In this document: positions 25,675 through 37,505 of the stretch, one piece after another
How positions within the stretch are numbered: the first letter of the stretch is position 1
How the letters are laid out: each line of letters starts with the position of its first letter
Assembly: GCA_050011315.1 (NCBI GenBank)
Contig: JBEKJI010000004.1
Location: 62,001 to 126,000, forward strand
DNA length: 64,000 nucleotides
Reading direction: 5' to 3'
Origin: Fen-549 sp050011315
GTDB taxonomy: Bacteria > Actinomycetota > Thermoleophilia > Gaiellales > Gaiellaceae
The notes under the pieces: model-generated
Told to the model about the DNA's origin: nothing
What the model saw: only the letters and a program-made list of their open reading frames with translations
The model's database searches: none
Made by a program: the position numbers and the translations under genes

Positions 25675-26911
25675 GCTAAACCAGACGCCGCTTGGAGAGC
25701 TCTGCGATCTCGATCGCGGAATCACCTACGGAATCGTGAAAGTCGGTGACTTCGTCGTCGGTGGCGTTCCCGTGATTCGAGGCGGAGACATTCGCAACGG
25801 GCGAATCGTTTTCGACCACGAGAAGCGAGTGACTGAGGAGGTCAGTCAGCAGTTCCAGCGGACAATCCTCAAAGGCGGCGAGATCCTCATCAATTTGATC
25901 GCCGAGCCTGGTCATACCGCGATCGTGCCCCCTGAACTCGCGGGAGCGAACGTTTCGCGTGACGTCGGAGTTATTCCGTTGGTCGACACGGTTGACCACC
26001 GCTACGTCAACTACTGTCTGAGGTCGCCGGCAGCCGTTCATTGGCTGACGTCGAGACTTCAAGGAAGCGTCACGCAAAAGATCAATCTCGGGACTCTGCG
26101 CGACCTGCCCATTCCGACCCCTGATTTGACCGAACAACGTGCCATCGCCCACATCCTCGGCACGCTGGACGACAAGATCGAGCTGAACCGGCGCATGAAC
26201 GAGACGCTGGAGCAGGTAGCGCGGGCGCTCTTCAAGTCGTGGTTCGTGGACTTCGACCCCATCCGTGCCAGGTCCGAAGGCCACGACCCCGGCCTTCCCA
26301 GCGAGATCGCCGATTTGTTCCCGGATTCCTTCGAGGACTCGGAGCTGGGGGAGATTCCAAAGGGGTGGCGGGTTGTATCTCTCGACCAAATGGCTTCGAT
26401 CCAAGGCGGCAAGCAGCTCCCGACGGGGGAGTGCCGACCTAACGGCGCATTTCCGGTTTACGGCGCGAACGGCATCATGGGCTATGCGGAACGGACGACT
26501 CACGAGGGCTTCGCCATCGCGTTCGGCCGTGTTGGTGCCTACTGCGGCTCAATCCATTGGGTCTACCGGGGAGCGTGGGTCAACAACAACGCGAGCTCAG
26601 TCGTGCCCCCTCGCTGGCCCGAATTCGTTCTTGAGTCGATGCTTGGTTTCGACTTTGACTCACTGCGTACAGGTTCTGCTCAACCCTTCATTCCGAATAG
26701 CACCCTGGCCTCAGCATCGGTCCTCCGGCCTCGCGACGAGATTCTCGATACCTTCTGCGCGACGGTCCGGCTCCTTCGACTGAAGCAGGACGTAACAGAG
26801 AGGCAGTCCGCGACTATCGCTTCCCTGCGAGACGCGTTATTGCCCAGGCTCATCTCCGGCGAACTGCGAGTCGCCGATCCGACGCGATTCCTTGAGAGGG
26901 TCGCAGCATGA
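25664..26911 (+). CDS. hsdS: type I specificity subunit HsdS
   Basis: The 415-residue protein has two target-recognition domains. The first ends near LGTLRDLPIPTPDLTEQ, and the second starts after LGEIPKGWRVVSL. They are joined by the conserved helical spacer LNRRMNETLEQVARALFKSW and followed by a second helical repeat. The DNA site cannot be read from sequence. ATG 25664 overlaps the hsdM end; the stop overlaps the next ATG by 4 bases. Confidence 0.92.
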   Translation: MEGELNQTPLGELCDLDRGITYGIVKVGDFVVGGVPVIRGGDIRNGRIVFDHEKRVTEEVSQQFQRTILKGGEILINLIAEPGHTAIVPPELAGANVSRDVGVIPLVDTVDHRYVNYCLRSPAAVHWLTSRLQGSVTQKINLGTLRDLPIPTPDLTEQRAIAHILGTLDDKIELNRRMNETLEQVARALFKSWFVDFDPIRARSEGHDPGLPSEIADLFPDSFEDSELGEIPKGWRVVSLDQMASIQGGKQLPTGECRPNGAFPVYGANGIMGYAERTTHEGFAIAFGRVGAYCGSIHWVYRGAWVNNNASSVVPPRWPEFVLESMLGFDFDSLRTGSAQPFIPNSTLASASVLRPRDEILDTFCATVRLLRLKQDVTERQSATIASLRDALLPRLISGELRVADPTRFLERVAA

Positions 26912-29199
26912 TCAGCCGGCTCAAGTTGCTCAGGAACATCGGGCAGTTCGATTCAGTGGACGCTGCCGCGAATATCCCCCTCGCCCGGCTCACCCTCGTC
27001 TACTCGGAGAACGGCAGGGGAAAGACGACGCTCGCGGCGGTGCTGCGGTCACTGGCAACGGGCGATCCCCTTCCCATCGCAGAGCGGAGACGCTTGGCGT
27101 CCCAGCATCCACCGCACGCTGTACTGGAATGCACCGGCGGCCCGCCGCCGGCGATCTTCCAGGACAACGCTTGGAACCGCACACTGACGGATCTTGTGGT
27201 TTTCGACGATGTTTTCATCGACGAGAACGTGCACTCCGGTCTAACCGTGCAGACGCACCACCGGCAGAACCTGCACGAGCTGATTCTTGGCGCGGACGCG
27301 GTAGTCCTAAGTAGGCAGCATCAGCAGCTCATCGAGCGAATCGAGAACCACAACACGGAATTAAGGGCTAAGGGGGGTGCTATCCCAACGGCGGATAGAG
27401 GCCCGTTCTCCGTGGATGACTTCTGCGCATTATCTGCACAGCCCGACATCGACCAGGCCATCCAGGAGGGAGAACGCGCTCTGGCCGCGGCGCGAGAGCA
27501 AGACGCGATTCGCGTTTCGTTGCCCTTCGAGTCTCTGAGTCTGCCCGAGTTCGATCTCGCTAGAATCGAGCCGGTTCTCCAGCAGGACCTACCAGCCCTT
27601 GATTCTGCCGCGTTTGCGCGAGTCCAGGCTCATTTGGCCGGCTTGGCTCAGGGCGGAGAGGCGTGGTTGGCCGAAGGGATGCGCTTCATCTCGCAGGAGA
27701 ACGGTGGCACAGCAAAAGCGACGTGCCCGTTCTGCGCACAGGACCTCCAAGGATCGCCCGTGATCCAGCACTACCGTGCGTATTTTGGCGACGCATACAC
27801 TGACCTGAAGCGCACGGTGTCAGACGCTCTCGAGACGGTCAACCGTACGCACAGCGAGGATGTGCCGGCGGGGTTCGAGCGGGCAGTACGGGTTGCCGTT
27901 GAACGTCGACAGTTCTGGTCAAGATTTTGCGAGGTCGCGGATTTTACACTTGATACGGCCACGATAGTTCGAGATTGGAGAGCCGCCCGGGATGCTGTCG
28001 TTGCGCAGCTCGCTGCAAAACAGGCCGCTCCCCTAGAGCGCATGGGTTTTTCGGGTGAGACCCAGGCACTCGTAGCGGCCTACGAAGCCCATCACAAGAC
28101 GATCGCCACAATCGACCTGCAATTCCAGGAGGCCAACCAGGCGATCGCCGCCGCCAAAGAGCGTGCGGCAGTGGCCGACTCGACAGTACTCGCTGCCAAT
28201 CTCGCTCGGCTTCAAGCCATCAAGGCCCGGCATGCGCCAGAGACCGCTGCGCTCTGTAGTAGCTACTTGCTAGAGAAAGCAGCTAAAGAGGCGACTGAGC
28301 AACAGCGCGATCAAGCCCGGAACGATCTCGAACAGCTCCGGATGAACGTCTTTCCTGGGTACGAGGCAGCCATCAACCTTTACCTCTCAAAGTTCAATGC
28401 TGAATTTCGACTCGCCAACGTAACGTACGCCAATACTCGGGGCGGGCCGACCTGTAACTACGACGTGGTTATCAACAACACGCCAGTGCCGATTGCCGTA
28501 GCTGACCTCGCGCCAGGGGAACCCTCGTTTCGCAATACCCTGAGTTCGGGCGATCGCAACACATTGGCCCTGGCCTTCTTCTTCGCGTCGCTAGACCAGG
28601 ACCAGAGGCTGGCGAACAAGGTCGTCGTGATCGACGACCCGATTTCGAGTCTGGACGAACATCGGTCGTTGACGACAGTGCAGGAGATTCGACGCCTCTC
28701 CGAGCGAACCGCCCAAGTGATCGTTCTCTCTCATAAGAAGGCGTTCTTGTGTCAACTTTATAATGGGATAGACCCAACTGCATGTGTAGCTCTCGAAGTG
28801 GGCCGAGAAGCTGCGGGATCGACTATCCGCGTGTGGGACGTAAGCCAGGATTCGGTTACCGAGCATGATCGCCGACACGCCAAACTGCGCGACTATCTCG
28901 CCACTGGGACAGGCGATCTCCGAGAGGTAGCGCGACTTATCCGCCCGCATCTAGAGACGTTCCTTCGCGTGGCGCACCCAGAGCACGTTAAGCCTGGGTG
29001 CATGCTCGGACCGTTCATCACACTCTGCGAGCAACGCGTGAATACTACAGAAGAGATCCTCGACGTTACATCCATCCAGGAGCTGCGCGATCTCAACGAG
29101 TACTCGAGGAGATATCACCATCAGGGATGGGAAGCGGAGCCGATCAACGATCAGGAACTACGGAGCTTTGTCGATCGAGCGTTAAGGTTCGCCCGGTGA
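26908..29199 (+). CDS. AAA_13 ATPase, probable PrrC/RloC-type anticodon nuclease
   Basis: This is a 763-residue SMC-like ABC ATPase. Walker A is NGRGKTT (35-41), a zinc-hook-like CPFC (273-276) lies between coiled coils, the signature is LSSGDRN (about 545) and Walker B is VVVIDDPISSLDE (about 572). The C-terminus holds R679-x3-E683 and H737/H738, compatible with the Arg-Glu-His nuclease triad described for PrrC. The place between hsdS and hsdR is the prr locus order. PrrC and RloC cut tRNA anticodon loops when a phage inactivates the restriction enzyme. Function here is by analogy; the zinc hook favours RloC. Confidence 0.75.
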   Translation: MISRLKLLRNIGQFDSVDAAANIPLARLTLVYSENGRGKTTLAAVLRSLATGDPLPIAERRRLASQHPPHAVLECTGGPPPAIFQDNAWNRTLTDLVVFDDVFIDENVHSGLTVQTHHRQNLHELILGADAVVLSRQHQQLIERIENHNTELRAKGGAIPTADRGPFSVDDFCALSAQPDIDQAIQEGERALAAAREQDAIRVSLPFESLSLPEFDLARIEPVLQQDLPALDSAAFARVQAHLAGLAQGGEAWLAEGMRFISQENGGTAKATCPFCAQDLQGSPVIQHYRAYFGDAYTDLKRTVSDALETVNRTHSEDVPAGFERAVRVAVERRQFWSRFCEVADFTLDTATIVRDWRAARDAVVAQLAAKQAAPLERMGFSGETQALVAAYEAHHKTIATIDLQFQEANQAIAAAKERAAVADSTVLAANLARLQAIKARHAPETAALCSSYLLEKAAKEATEQQRDQARNDLEQLRMNVFPGYEAAINLYLSKFNAEFRLANVTYANTRGGPTCNYDVVINNTPVPIAVADLAPGEPSFRNTLSSGDRNTLALAFFFASLDQDQRLANKVVVIDDPISSLDEHRSLTTVQEIRRLSERTAQVIVLSHKKAFLCQLYNGIDPTACVALEVGREAAGSTIRVWDVSQDSVTEHDRRHAKLRDYLATGTGDLREVARLIRPHLETFLRVAHPEHVKPGCMLGPFITLCEQRVNTTEEILDVTSIQELRDLNEYSRRYHHQGWEAEPINDQELRSFVDRALRFAR

Positions 29200-29436
29200 T
29201 GAGCGGTTAGGTCGAGCCTTTGCTAACTCCACCGTCGAAACCGACGCTCGCGCTGAACCGCCGGGGCCAACGCCTTTCGCTTGGCCAGTGCCGAATATTG
29301 CAATCAGCCGCGCCCAAACCTTGCAATCAGCCGAAGTGAAAACCCTCGATCGGCCACGTATGAGCGACTTCCGGCGCCATCCGCGCATCAGTGGCGGGCC
29401 GTACGTGGTGCCGATCCGCGCTCCTTGGGAGATTTC

Positions 29437-32595
<3,159 letters not shown>

Positions 32596-32895
32596 CGTTC
32601 GATGGATGAGCGCCCGGCCGCGTACGGCGGAACAAGGGCCAGGGGGTTCATCTCCCCCGACACTAACGATGGGAGCGCGCAGAACACGTGGGAGCTGCTG
32701 CGCGAGGTAGGCATCGACCAGAGTCGCGAGATCGGGAGCAATCGGCGGATTCTGCTGCGCAGGCTGCGGACATCCACGGCCCGAACGAGTTCCCTTACGT
32801 TCGGAGCCATGGTGAGCCAGTGGAAAGCGGCGTCAAAGGCGGCAAGCAGCGACTCGTCCGGTTCGAGCCCGAGCAGAACCATGAATCTCCGTCAG

Positions 32896-32952
32896 TGGCA
32901 AAGATTCGAAGCTGACAAGCACGCTGTTCGTATTGTGCGAACCGCGGCCCAT
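32896..32952 (+). repeat. 57-bp spacer repeat R1
   Basis: R1 is the most divergent of four copies (with 35010, 36693, 38795), all on the plus strand and without gaps. Shared blocks are CGAAG, CAAGCAC, GTTCG, ATTGTGCGA and CGGCCCAT. In R1 the end forms GTTCGTATTGTGCGAAC, a short hairpin. It abuts the left end of fold-back copy C. Confidence 0.65.
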
Positions 32953-33107
32953 CTCGCTTCCTCGGTCGGTGACTCCGTACGGCCAGGCGCGACTGGCCGC
33001 CCGCAGTCACCTGACACCGCTGGCGGCACGATCCTCTTCGAGGCCGTGTGGTGAACACTGTCCTCTCCGGGCTCGCACCGCCAGCGGCGCCCCGAGAAAG
33101 CGAGAGG
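32952..33107 (+). repeat. fold-back element copy C
   Basis: The 156-bp element is bounded by TCTCGCTTCCTCGG and CCGAGAAAGCGAGAG. It is very close to copy D. Its left end is joined to repeat R1 instead of a tRNA tail, which helps to define the element's left border. Its right end leads into a tRNA tail. Confidence 0.78.
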
Positions 33108-33112
33108 CGACT

Positions 33113-33135
33113 CGGTTCGATCCCGGTACGCTCCA
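33113..33135 (+). repeat. tRNA-Ala tail repeat 2 (att-like)
   Basis: This is a 23-bp exact copy of the tRNA-Ala 3' end (CGGTTCGATCCCGG...). The copy at 40370 lies 7,257 bp downstream. The following ~60 bases are also nearly identical in both places. Confidence 0.8.
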
Positions 33136-33283
33136 TCGCTAGTCATAGAGCCGAAACTGCCGTTTACTCCCGCAAATCGGCATTTTCCGGCTTCCGACCG
33201 TGTTGCCCCGCTAGTAACCGCTCCAACCCGTTCGTGACCTTTACGCCGAGGTCCCGGCGAGGTCAGGAGGTCTAGCGGAGGTC

Positions 33284-33409
33284 TCAGTACAGACGACCGT
33301 CGAGCAAGTCGTCGAGCGGCGCTTCGAGCGCGCTAACCAGACTGAGAAGCGTGGTCAATGGGATCTCTCGCTTGCCGCGCGCGTACTCGTACCGATCCCA
33401 CGCCGCCGC
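33284..33409 (-). pseudogene. C-terminal remnant of an XRE-type HTH regulator
   Basis: The minus strand reads WDRYEYARGKREIPLTTLLS followed by LVSALEAPLDDLLDGRLY and a stop. This is the ordinary end of a Cro/C1-type helix-turn-helix protein. An in-frame stop lies directly upstream and the recognition part of the HTH is missing, so it is a truncated relic, probably cut by a rearrangement. Confidence 0.6.
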
Positions 33410-33438
33410 TCAGGCGGTGCGGGGCGCTTGTGCTTGGG

Positions 33439-34335
33439 CTAGCAGCCCTGGTCGAGGGCACGCGTATACGTGGCGGGGTAGCCTGGTGGTGGAGTGGGTT
33501 GGGTCCAGATCATGACCGTGCCTGGTGCGGCCGGGTTGGCGTCCGAGATGTAGTTGCTTGTCGGTGCAGTCGTGACAATGGCCCCAGTCGCTTTCTCGCG
33601 CCACTGGACGGTGAGCTTGTCTGCTCGCAGGATCGGCAGCGCAGTGGCCACCCGTGCGCCGCGTAGACCGCTGCAGTGCAGCACTTCTCCCGGCGCGAAG
33701 GCGCTGGCCGTCGACTCATAGGTCTCTCCCGGCTTGGCCGGGCGACCGAGCGTGATGTCGCCCTGGCCGGTGAACGTGGCAGGGATCTTCAAACCGATCG
33801 TGCAGCCCCCGCCGCCGGTGACGCAAGGGCCACCCTGCAGCGGCTGAATCGCGCTAGCGCCGCCGTTGTCGCTGATGAAGACGACGGTTCCGACGAGGCT
33901 CGGCGAGACTGGCAAGAGGTTCACGGTGATGTTCAGGCCGTGCTCGGCAAACGCGGCCTTCAGCTGGCTCTCCGCGGCGAACGGGTCGGTTACCGTCGCG
34001 ACGATGTAGCCATCGGCGCCGGTGCGAAACACGACACCCGCCGCGGCCGGTTGTGGCCGCATAGCCGAGCTTGCGATCAGCCCCGCGGCGACCGCCACCG
34101 CGGCGACCGCTCCGAGCGATGAGATCAGCACCGGACGCCGGACCGTTGAAGGCCACCACCGGGTGCGTCGTGACGGTGTCAGACGGCGCCGACCTGACTC
34201 TGCGGTGATCGATCGATCCGAGCTGACGATCTCCTTGAAGAGTTCGATCCGCTGCGCTGGGGGGAAGAGCTCATCGACGCGGCCGGCGTCCTCGGGACGC
34301 AGGTCCCTCACAAGTTCAACGAGGTTGTGGCTCAT
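33439..34335 (-). CDS. membrane-anchored anti-sigma-like protein
   Basis: This 298-residue protein has a cytoplasmic N-terminal part of about 70 residues, one hydrophobic helix (VLISSLGAVAAVAVAAGLIA) and a 200-residue outer domain of unknown fold with three or four cysteines (including GPCVTGGGGCTIG). It overlaps the upstream ECF sigma gene by 4 bases (ATGA). Such pairs are usually a sigma factor and its membrane-bound partner. No zinc-binding anti-sigma motif (HxxxCxxC) is visible, so the binding mode may differ. Confidence 0.65.
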   Translation of the reverse strand: MSHNLVELVRDLRPEDAGRVDELFPPAQRIELFKEIVSSDRSITAESGRRRLTPSRRTRWWPSTVRRPVLISSLGAVAAVAVAAGLIASSAMRPQPAAAGVVFRTGADGYIVATVTDPFAAESQLKAAFAEHGLNITVNLLPVSPSLVGTVVFISDNGGASAIQPLQGGPCVTGGGGCTIGLKIPATFTGQGDITLGRPAKPGETYESTASAFAPGEVLHCSGLRGARVATALPILRADKLTVQWREKATGAIVTTAPTSNYISDANPAAPGTVMIWTQPTPPPGYPATYTRALDQGC

Positions 34336-34931
34336 GTGGTCTCCTTCGTGGAGAGGTGGACTGGTCGGCGCGGCGCGGCGTCGCCTGATGCATCGCCGAC
34401 GAGGTTCGCCTCGGGGGCGGCGCGATTCAATGCGGCACGGAGCTGCTTGCGGGCGCGGTGCAGCCGCAGAGCGACTGCCCCGCGCGAGCAGCCAAGCACG
34501 GCTGCCGCCTCACGCTCGCTCACCCCGTCCCAGGCGATCAGCAGAAGCGCCTCCTGTTGGAACGGGGTGAGATCCTTGATCGCGGCGAGCACGAGCTCGC
34601 GGGCCGCCAAGGCTTCCGCATGATCGTCGGATGTCTCCATGGCTGTCTCGGCGATATGTTCGATCAGCGCGTTCCGACGACCCTGAGCCCGCCGTTGATC
34701 GGCCAGCACGCGACGCGCGACCCCGAGCAGCCACGGCAGCGCCTCGACCGGCACGTCAGGAAGGCGCCGCCACGCGATCTCGAAGGTCCGCGCGACCGCC
34801 TCGGCAGCAGAGTCCCGGTCCGTGCGCGCCAGCAGGTAGGCAGTGACACGCTCGAAGAGCTGCTCGTAGAGACGCTCGAAGAGCTGCTCGTCGGACTCCG
34901 ACCTCCGGAGACTCCTCCCAGTTACGTTCAT
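34332..34931 (-). CDS. ECF-type RNA polymerase sigma factor
   Basis: The 199-residue product has region 2 (LYEQLFERVTAYLLARTDRD...ALPWLLGVARRVLADQRR) and region 4 (LTPFQQEALLLIAWDGVSER...AAAVLGCSRGAVALRLHRAR). It directs polymerase to a small regulon, probably including itself. It is first in a two-gene operon with the anti-sigma-like gene. The region ahead is short and ends in repeat R2. Confidence 0.85.
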   Translation of the reverse strand: MNVTGRSLRRSESDEQLFERLYEQLFERVTAYLLARTDRDSAAEAVARTFEIAWRRLPDVPVEALPWLLGVARRVLADQRRAQGRRNALIEHIAETAMETSDDHAEALAARELVLAAIKDLTPFQQEALLLIAWDGVSEREAAAVLGCSRGAVALRLHRARKQLRAALNRAAPEANLVGDASGDAAPRRPVHLSTKETT

Positions 34932-35303
34932 ATAGGGGAAGTGGCCGGTAGCCGGGCCGATGTTACGCCAGCGACATGCGAGCCCGAGCAGAACTCAGAC
35001 CACCGTGACATGCAGAGGCTCGAAGCTGGCAAGCACATGGTTCGCATTGTGAGAGATACGGCCCGCTGTGGCTACCACGAATGGCTTGAGACGCCGCCAT
35101 CGGCGTGGTGAAGTCGATGCCCGAGCTCTTTGAGTTCCGGCTACGCGAACCGCTGGTTTTTTACGCCGGGACCTCTCGCTTTCACCGCCCGCCAGAGGAT
35201 CAGCTCACACGGTCGCTTGCGAGGGAGCTAATCCTCCCGGAGGTCGGAGAACGCCTCTTAGCGCGCCATCTGCCGTCCTTGTTACGAGAACGGGGCTGCT
35301 GCC
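34932..35303. other. cassette boundary without a supported gene
   Basis: The stretch contains repeat R2 and about 230 bases of unassigned sequence. A plus-strand frame (MPELFEFRLREPLVFYAG...) is open here but runs into the 3' end of the opposite gene and has no ribosome site, so I do not call it. Confidence 0.45.
35010..35066 (+). repeat. 57-bp spacer repeat R2
   Basis: This copy has GAGGCTCGAAGCTGGCAAGC and TTCGCATTGTG in common with R4. It shares an additional upstream GAGCCCGAGCAGAAC block with R1. It separates the sigma/anti-sigma block from the secreted-protein pair. Confidence 0.65.
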
Positions 35304-35987
35304 CTATGGGATTGGAACTGTCGAAGTGCCGTTCGGCCCATCGACGACTACATCGTCGATTTGAGACGCATTGCTCGGTGTTGGATCAATGTAGAGGTAG
35401 CCATTGTTAGCCAGAGTCGCTGACTCGGTATGACCGTCAGCGAAGTGGACCTTCACTGACGTCACACCGTCGCTAGCGATTCCGTAAAGGATGAGCTTAC
35501 CGATCGTTCCGTTCGGCCCAGCCTCAGTTGCCTTAGCGATGCTTATCCCGGCTGTCGTCAGCGCCGATGGGCAGCTTGCGAATTCACCCGAATCGAGCAC
35601 AAGGCAGACTCTCGAGTTGGCGGTGGGAGCCCCGACTAACGTCGACGAGCCTAAGCTCACAAGTGATCGCGCTCGCGACACGTCGACGGTTCCCGGAAAT
35701 GATGCCTTGAAATCGGCGGGCGCGTTAGCCGGTGGTACTTCGGCGTTGAACTGACCGAACGTGGCCTGCACGCTCGGCGAGATCGTGGATGAGCTTAGAA
35801 GCGGCGCTGCGCTCTTCGATCCGAACGCCGAAATAGCGTCCAACGGTTTCGTGGTCGACAGGGACACCGCCGGACTTGGTGCCGAGCTAGGAGAAGTTCC
35901 TGAGAGTGCTAACTGCGAGTACACAGCTAGCGCCGCACAGATCGATAAGACGACGACTAAGGTAACTCGTCTCTTGGTGATCCTCAT
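35304..35987 (-). CDS. secreted protein, function unknown
   Basis: This 227-residue protein begins with a signal-anchor (RRVTLVVVLSICAALAVYS), then a Ser/Pro/Ala-rich linker and a compact domain with a cysteine pair (VCLVLDSGEFASCPS) and a GYLYIDPT...VVVDGPNG end. The start follows a GGGGGT ribosome site. It is 13 bases behind the gene at 36000, so the two form one operon. No family is recognised. Confidence 0.65.
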   Translation of the reverse strand: MRITKRRVTLVVVLSICAALAVYSQLALSGTSPSSAPSPAVSLSTTKPLDAISAFGSKSAAPLLSSSTISPSVQATFGQFNAEVPPANAPADFKASFPGTVDVSRARSLVSLGSSTLVGAPTANSRVCLVLDSGEFASCPSALTTAGISIAKATEAGPNGTIGKLILYGIASDGVTSVKVHFADGHTESATLANNGYLYIDPTPSNASQIDDVVVDGPNGTSTVPIP

Positions 35988-35999
35988 ATCTACCCCCTA

Positions 36000-36401
36000 C
36001 TATGGTCGCGTTGTGTAGGCGCCCATGTAGAGCGTCACACCTGACCTGTTCTGCACGGCTGCCACGACGGCGTTGTAAGGACCTATGTGTACCGGTTGGT
36101 CGGTTGTCGATGTGAGGCCAGGCGATCCAGGAGGGACATAGTCACACGCGATGCTCGAAACGTAGTAAGCCCCCCTGGCCCAGCCAACTTGCCCCCAGAC
36201 ATCGTTGAAGTTTCGGTAAGCAGCGCCCGTCTGATCGGAATCTCCGCCGCCCTTGCACTGATAGGAACCTCCGCCACCAACCCACTTCGAGAGATACAAG
36301 AACTGCGTTGCGGCAAAGGCCTCATAGGCGAACACGCCGCCGACTGCTAATGCGACGACCGCCGTGAGAATCCCACAGCGGACAGATCGGCTCATATGCA
36401 T
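36000..36401 (-). CDS. small secreted protein, function unknown
   Basis: The 133-residue product has a clear signal peptide (CGILTAVVALAVGGVFAYEAFA) and a Gly/Tyr-rich mature part with two cysteines (YQCKGGG, ACDY). The ATG at 36401 follows an AGGGGGTGAT site; an in-frame start at 36470 lacks one. It is the promoter-proximal gene of the pair with 35304. It may be an extracellular surface or signalling protein, but the sequence gives no more. Confidence 0.6.
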   Translation of the reverse strand: MHMSRSVRCGILTAVVALAVGGVFAYEAFAATQFLYLSKWVGGGGSYQCKGGGDSDQTGAAYRNFNDVWGQVGWARGAYYVSSIACDYVPPGSPGLTSTTDQPVHIGPYNAVVAAVQNRSGVTLYMGAYTTRP

Positions 36402-36692
36402 GTGATCACCCCCTTTTCGCGAACGTGTCACTTGATCATGGCAACTCCTCAGCGGCTTGGCAAATAGCAAGGGACTCCTCCTTGCGCCAGCTCACTAGTT
36501 AGTAGCGGTGCTCGTTCTCCAGCGTTCAGAGTTGCGATTAGCCGCTTATGCAGGCTCTTTACAGCTCAGTGATAGCGCCTTATAGTCGAGCCCAGTGGCC
36601 TTCACTAGCTCGCCCGGCCGAGTTCCTCAGCCAGCTTCGTGAGCATCGGAGCGTTCGAATAGGACGCAAGAAGGTCCTTAGGTGCTCTTCAC

Positions 36693-36749
36693 CGGTAGAG
36701 GCTCGAAGCTGACAAGCACACGGTTCGCATTGTGCGAGGTACGGCCCAT
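36693..36749 (+). repeat. 57-bp spacer repeat R3
   Basis: It differs from R4 at six of 57 positions by my alignment. It shares a further upstream GGTGCTCTTCAC block with R4. It contains TCGCA-TTG-TGCGA, a perfect small hairpin. Confidence 0.7.
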
Positions 36750-36861
36750 CCGTTGTCGTAAACACAACGTTGTTGCTGCTCAGGAGCACTTACTGCGGCC
36801 CGGTCGCTTTGAGGAGATCCGAGGCCCGGCCAACGCCCTTTACCGAGTCGTTGCCGACATC

Positions 36862-36942
36862 ATGAGCGTGACCTTCTTCTCCCGCCCTCTCGAAGTCCTC
36901 GCCCTGGACTTGCCATGCTTGTTGTGGGGCAGTGCCCGATAG
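36862..36942 (+). pseudogene. possible 5' relic of a 3-methyladenine DNA glycosylase gene
   Basis: A 26-codon frame reads MSVTFFSRPLEVLALDLPCL and LWGSAR. FF-RP-EV-A-DL resembles the start of AAG/MPG-type glycosylases (FFxRPxxxVAxDLLG). It stops at once, so if the resemblance is real this is a decayed fragment. The match is short and may be chance. Confidence 0.2.
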
Positions 36943-36995
36943 AGAAACGTTGAGCGGGTGTCTTCACGGGAAGGGTCTCGTGCGTCTTATAGGTT

Positions 36996-37505
36996 GTGAG
37001 CTCAAGATATGGCCCCGCGCCGCTGACAGAGACTGAGCCAAAGCTGAGTGCGCCGAATCTAGAAGAGGTCTTCCGTCGCGACTATGCCCAGCTGGTACGC
37101 GCCGCGTGGCTTATCAGCGGCTCCCGCGAAGTAGCCGAGGACCTCGTCCAAGACGTCTTCACGGGAATGCTCGCCGCCGGTCATGTGCCGAACGATCCTG
37201 GTCACTACATCCACCATGCGGTCGTCAATCGCGTGCGCAGCTGGCAGCGGCGCCAGGGCCTTGAGCGACGCCATGCAACGGTGCAGCAGCCGCCGGTGGC
37301 AACCCAACCCGAGATGTACGAGCTCTGGGGGTTTCTCCGCACTCTGAGCCCGCGACAGCGCATGGCCGTCATCCTTCGCTATTACTGCGATCTGCCTCTT
37401 GCCGAAGTAGCCGGATTAATGGGCTGCCGCACCGGCACCGTGACCGTGCTGATTCGCCGAGCTCTCGGCAAAGCGCGAAAAATGAAGGAGGTTTTCGAAT
37501 CATGA
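36996..37505 (+). CDS. ECF-type sigma factor (SigE-like)
   Basis: The 169-residue protein shows region 2 (FRRDYAQLVRAAWLISGSRE, VAEDLVQDVFTGML) and region 4 (LSPRQRMAVILRYYCDLPLA, EVAGLMGCRTGTVTVLIRRAL). Its form resembles actinobacterial SigE-like factors of the SigE-RsgB type. It overlaps the downstream gene by 4 bases. The start is a GTG without visible ribosome site. Confidence 0.85.
   Translation: MSSRYGPAPLTETEPKLSAPNLEEVFRRDYAQLVRAAWLISGSREVAEDLVQDVFTGMLAAGHVPNDPGHYIHHAVVNRVRSWQRRQGLERRHATVQQPPVATQPEMYELWGFLRTLSPRQRMAVILRYYCDLPLAEVAGLMGCRTGTVTVLIRRALGKARKMKEVFES

Larger units (their letters stand above)
32596..33283. other. non-coding junction region with repeats
   Basis: No gene is supported. 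In order the stretch holds about 300 bases of unassigned sequence with short frames on both strands, a 57-bp spacer repeat, fold-back copy C, a tRNA-tail repeat, and a 60-base sequence that recurs behind the tail at 40370. This is the junction between the restriction section and the regulatory-cassette section. Confidence 0.55.
36402..36995. other. cassette boundary, mostly non-coding
   Basis: The stretch holds repeat R3 and a possible short gene relic at 36862. The rest shows no coding pattern or clear promoter. It separates the secreted-protein operon from the divergent sigma factor operon. Confidence 0.5.

Noticed and set aside
35105..35410. Plus-strand frame of 101 codons after repeat R2
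   Set aside because: It runs into the 3' end of the opposite gene and lacks a ribosome site; the first half looks somewhat protein-like but is not supportable.
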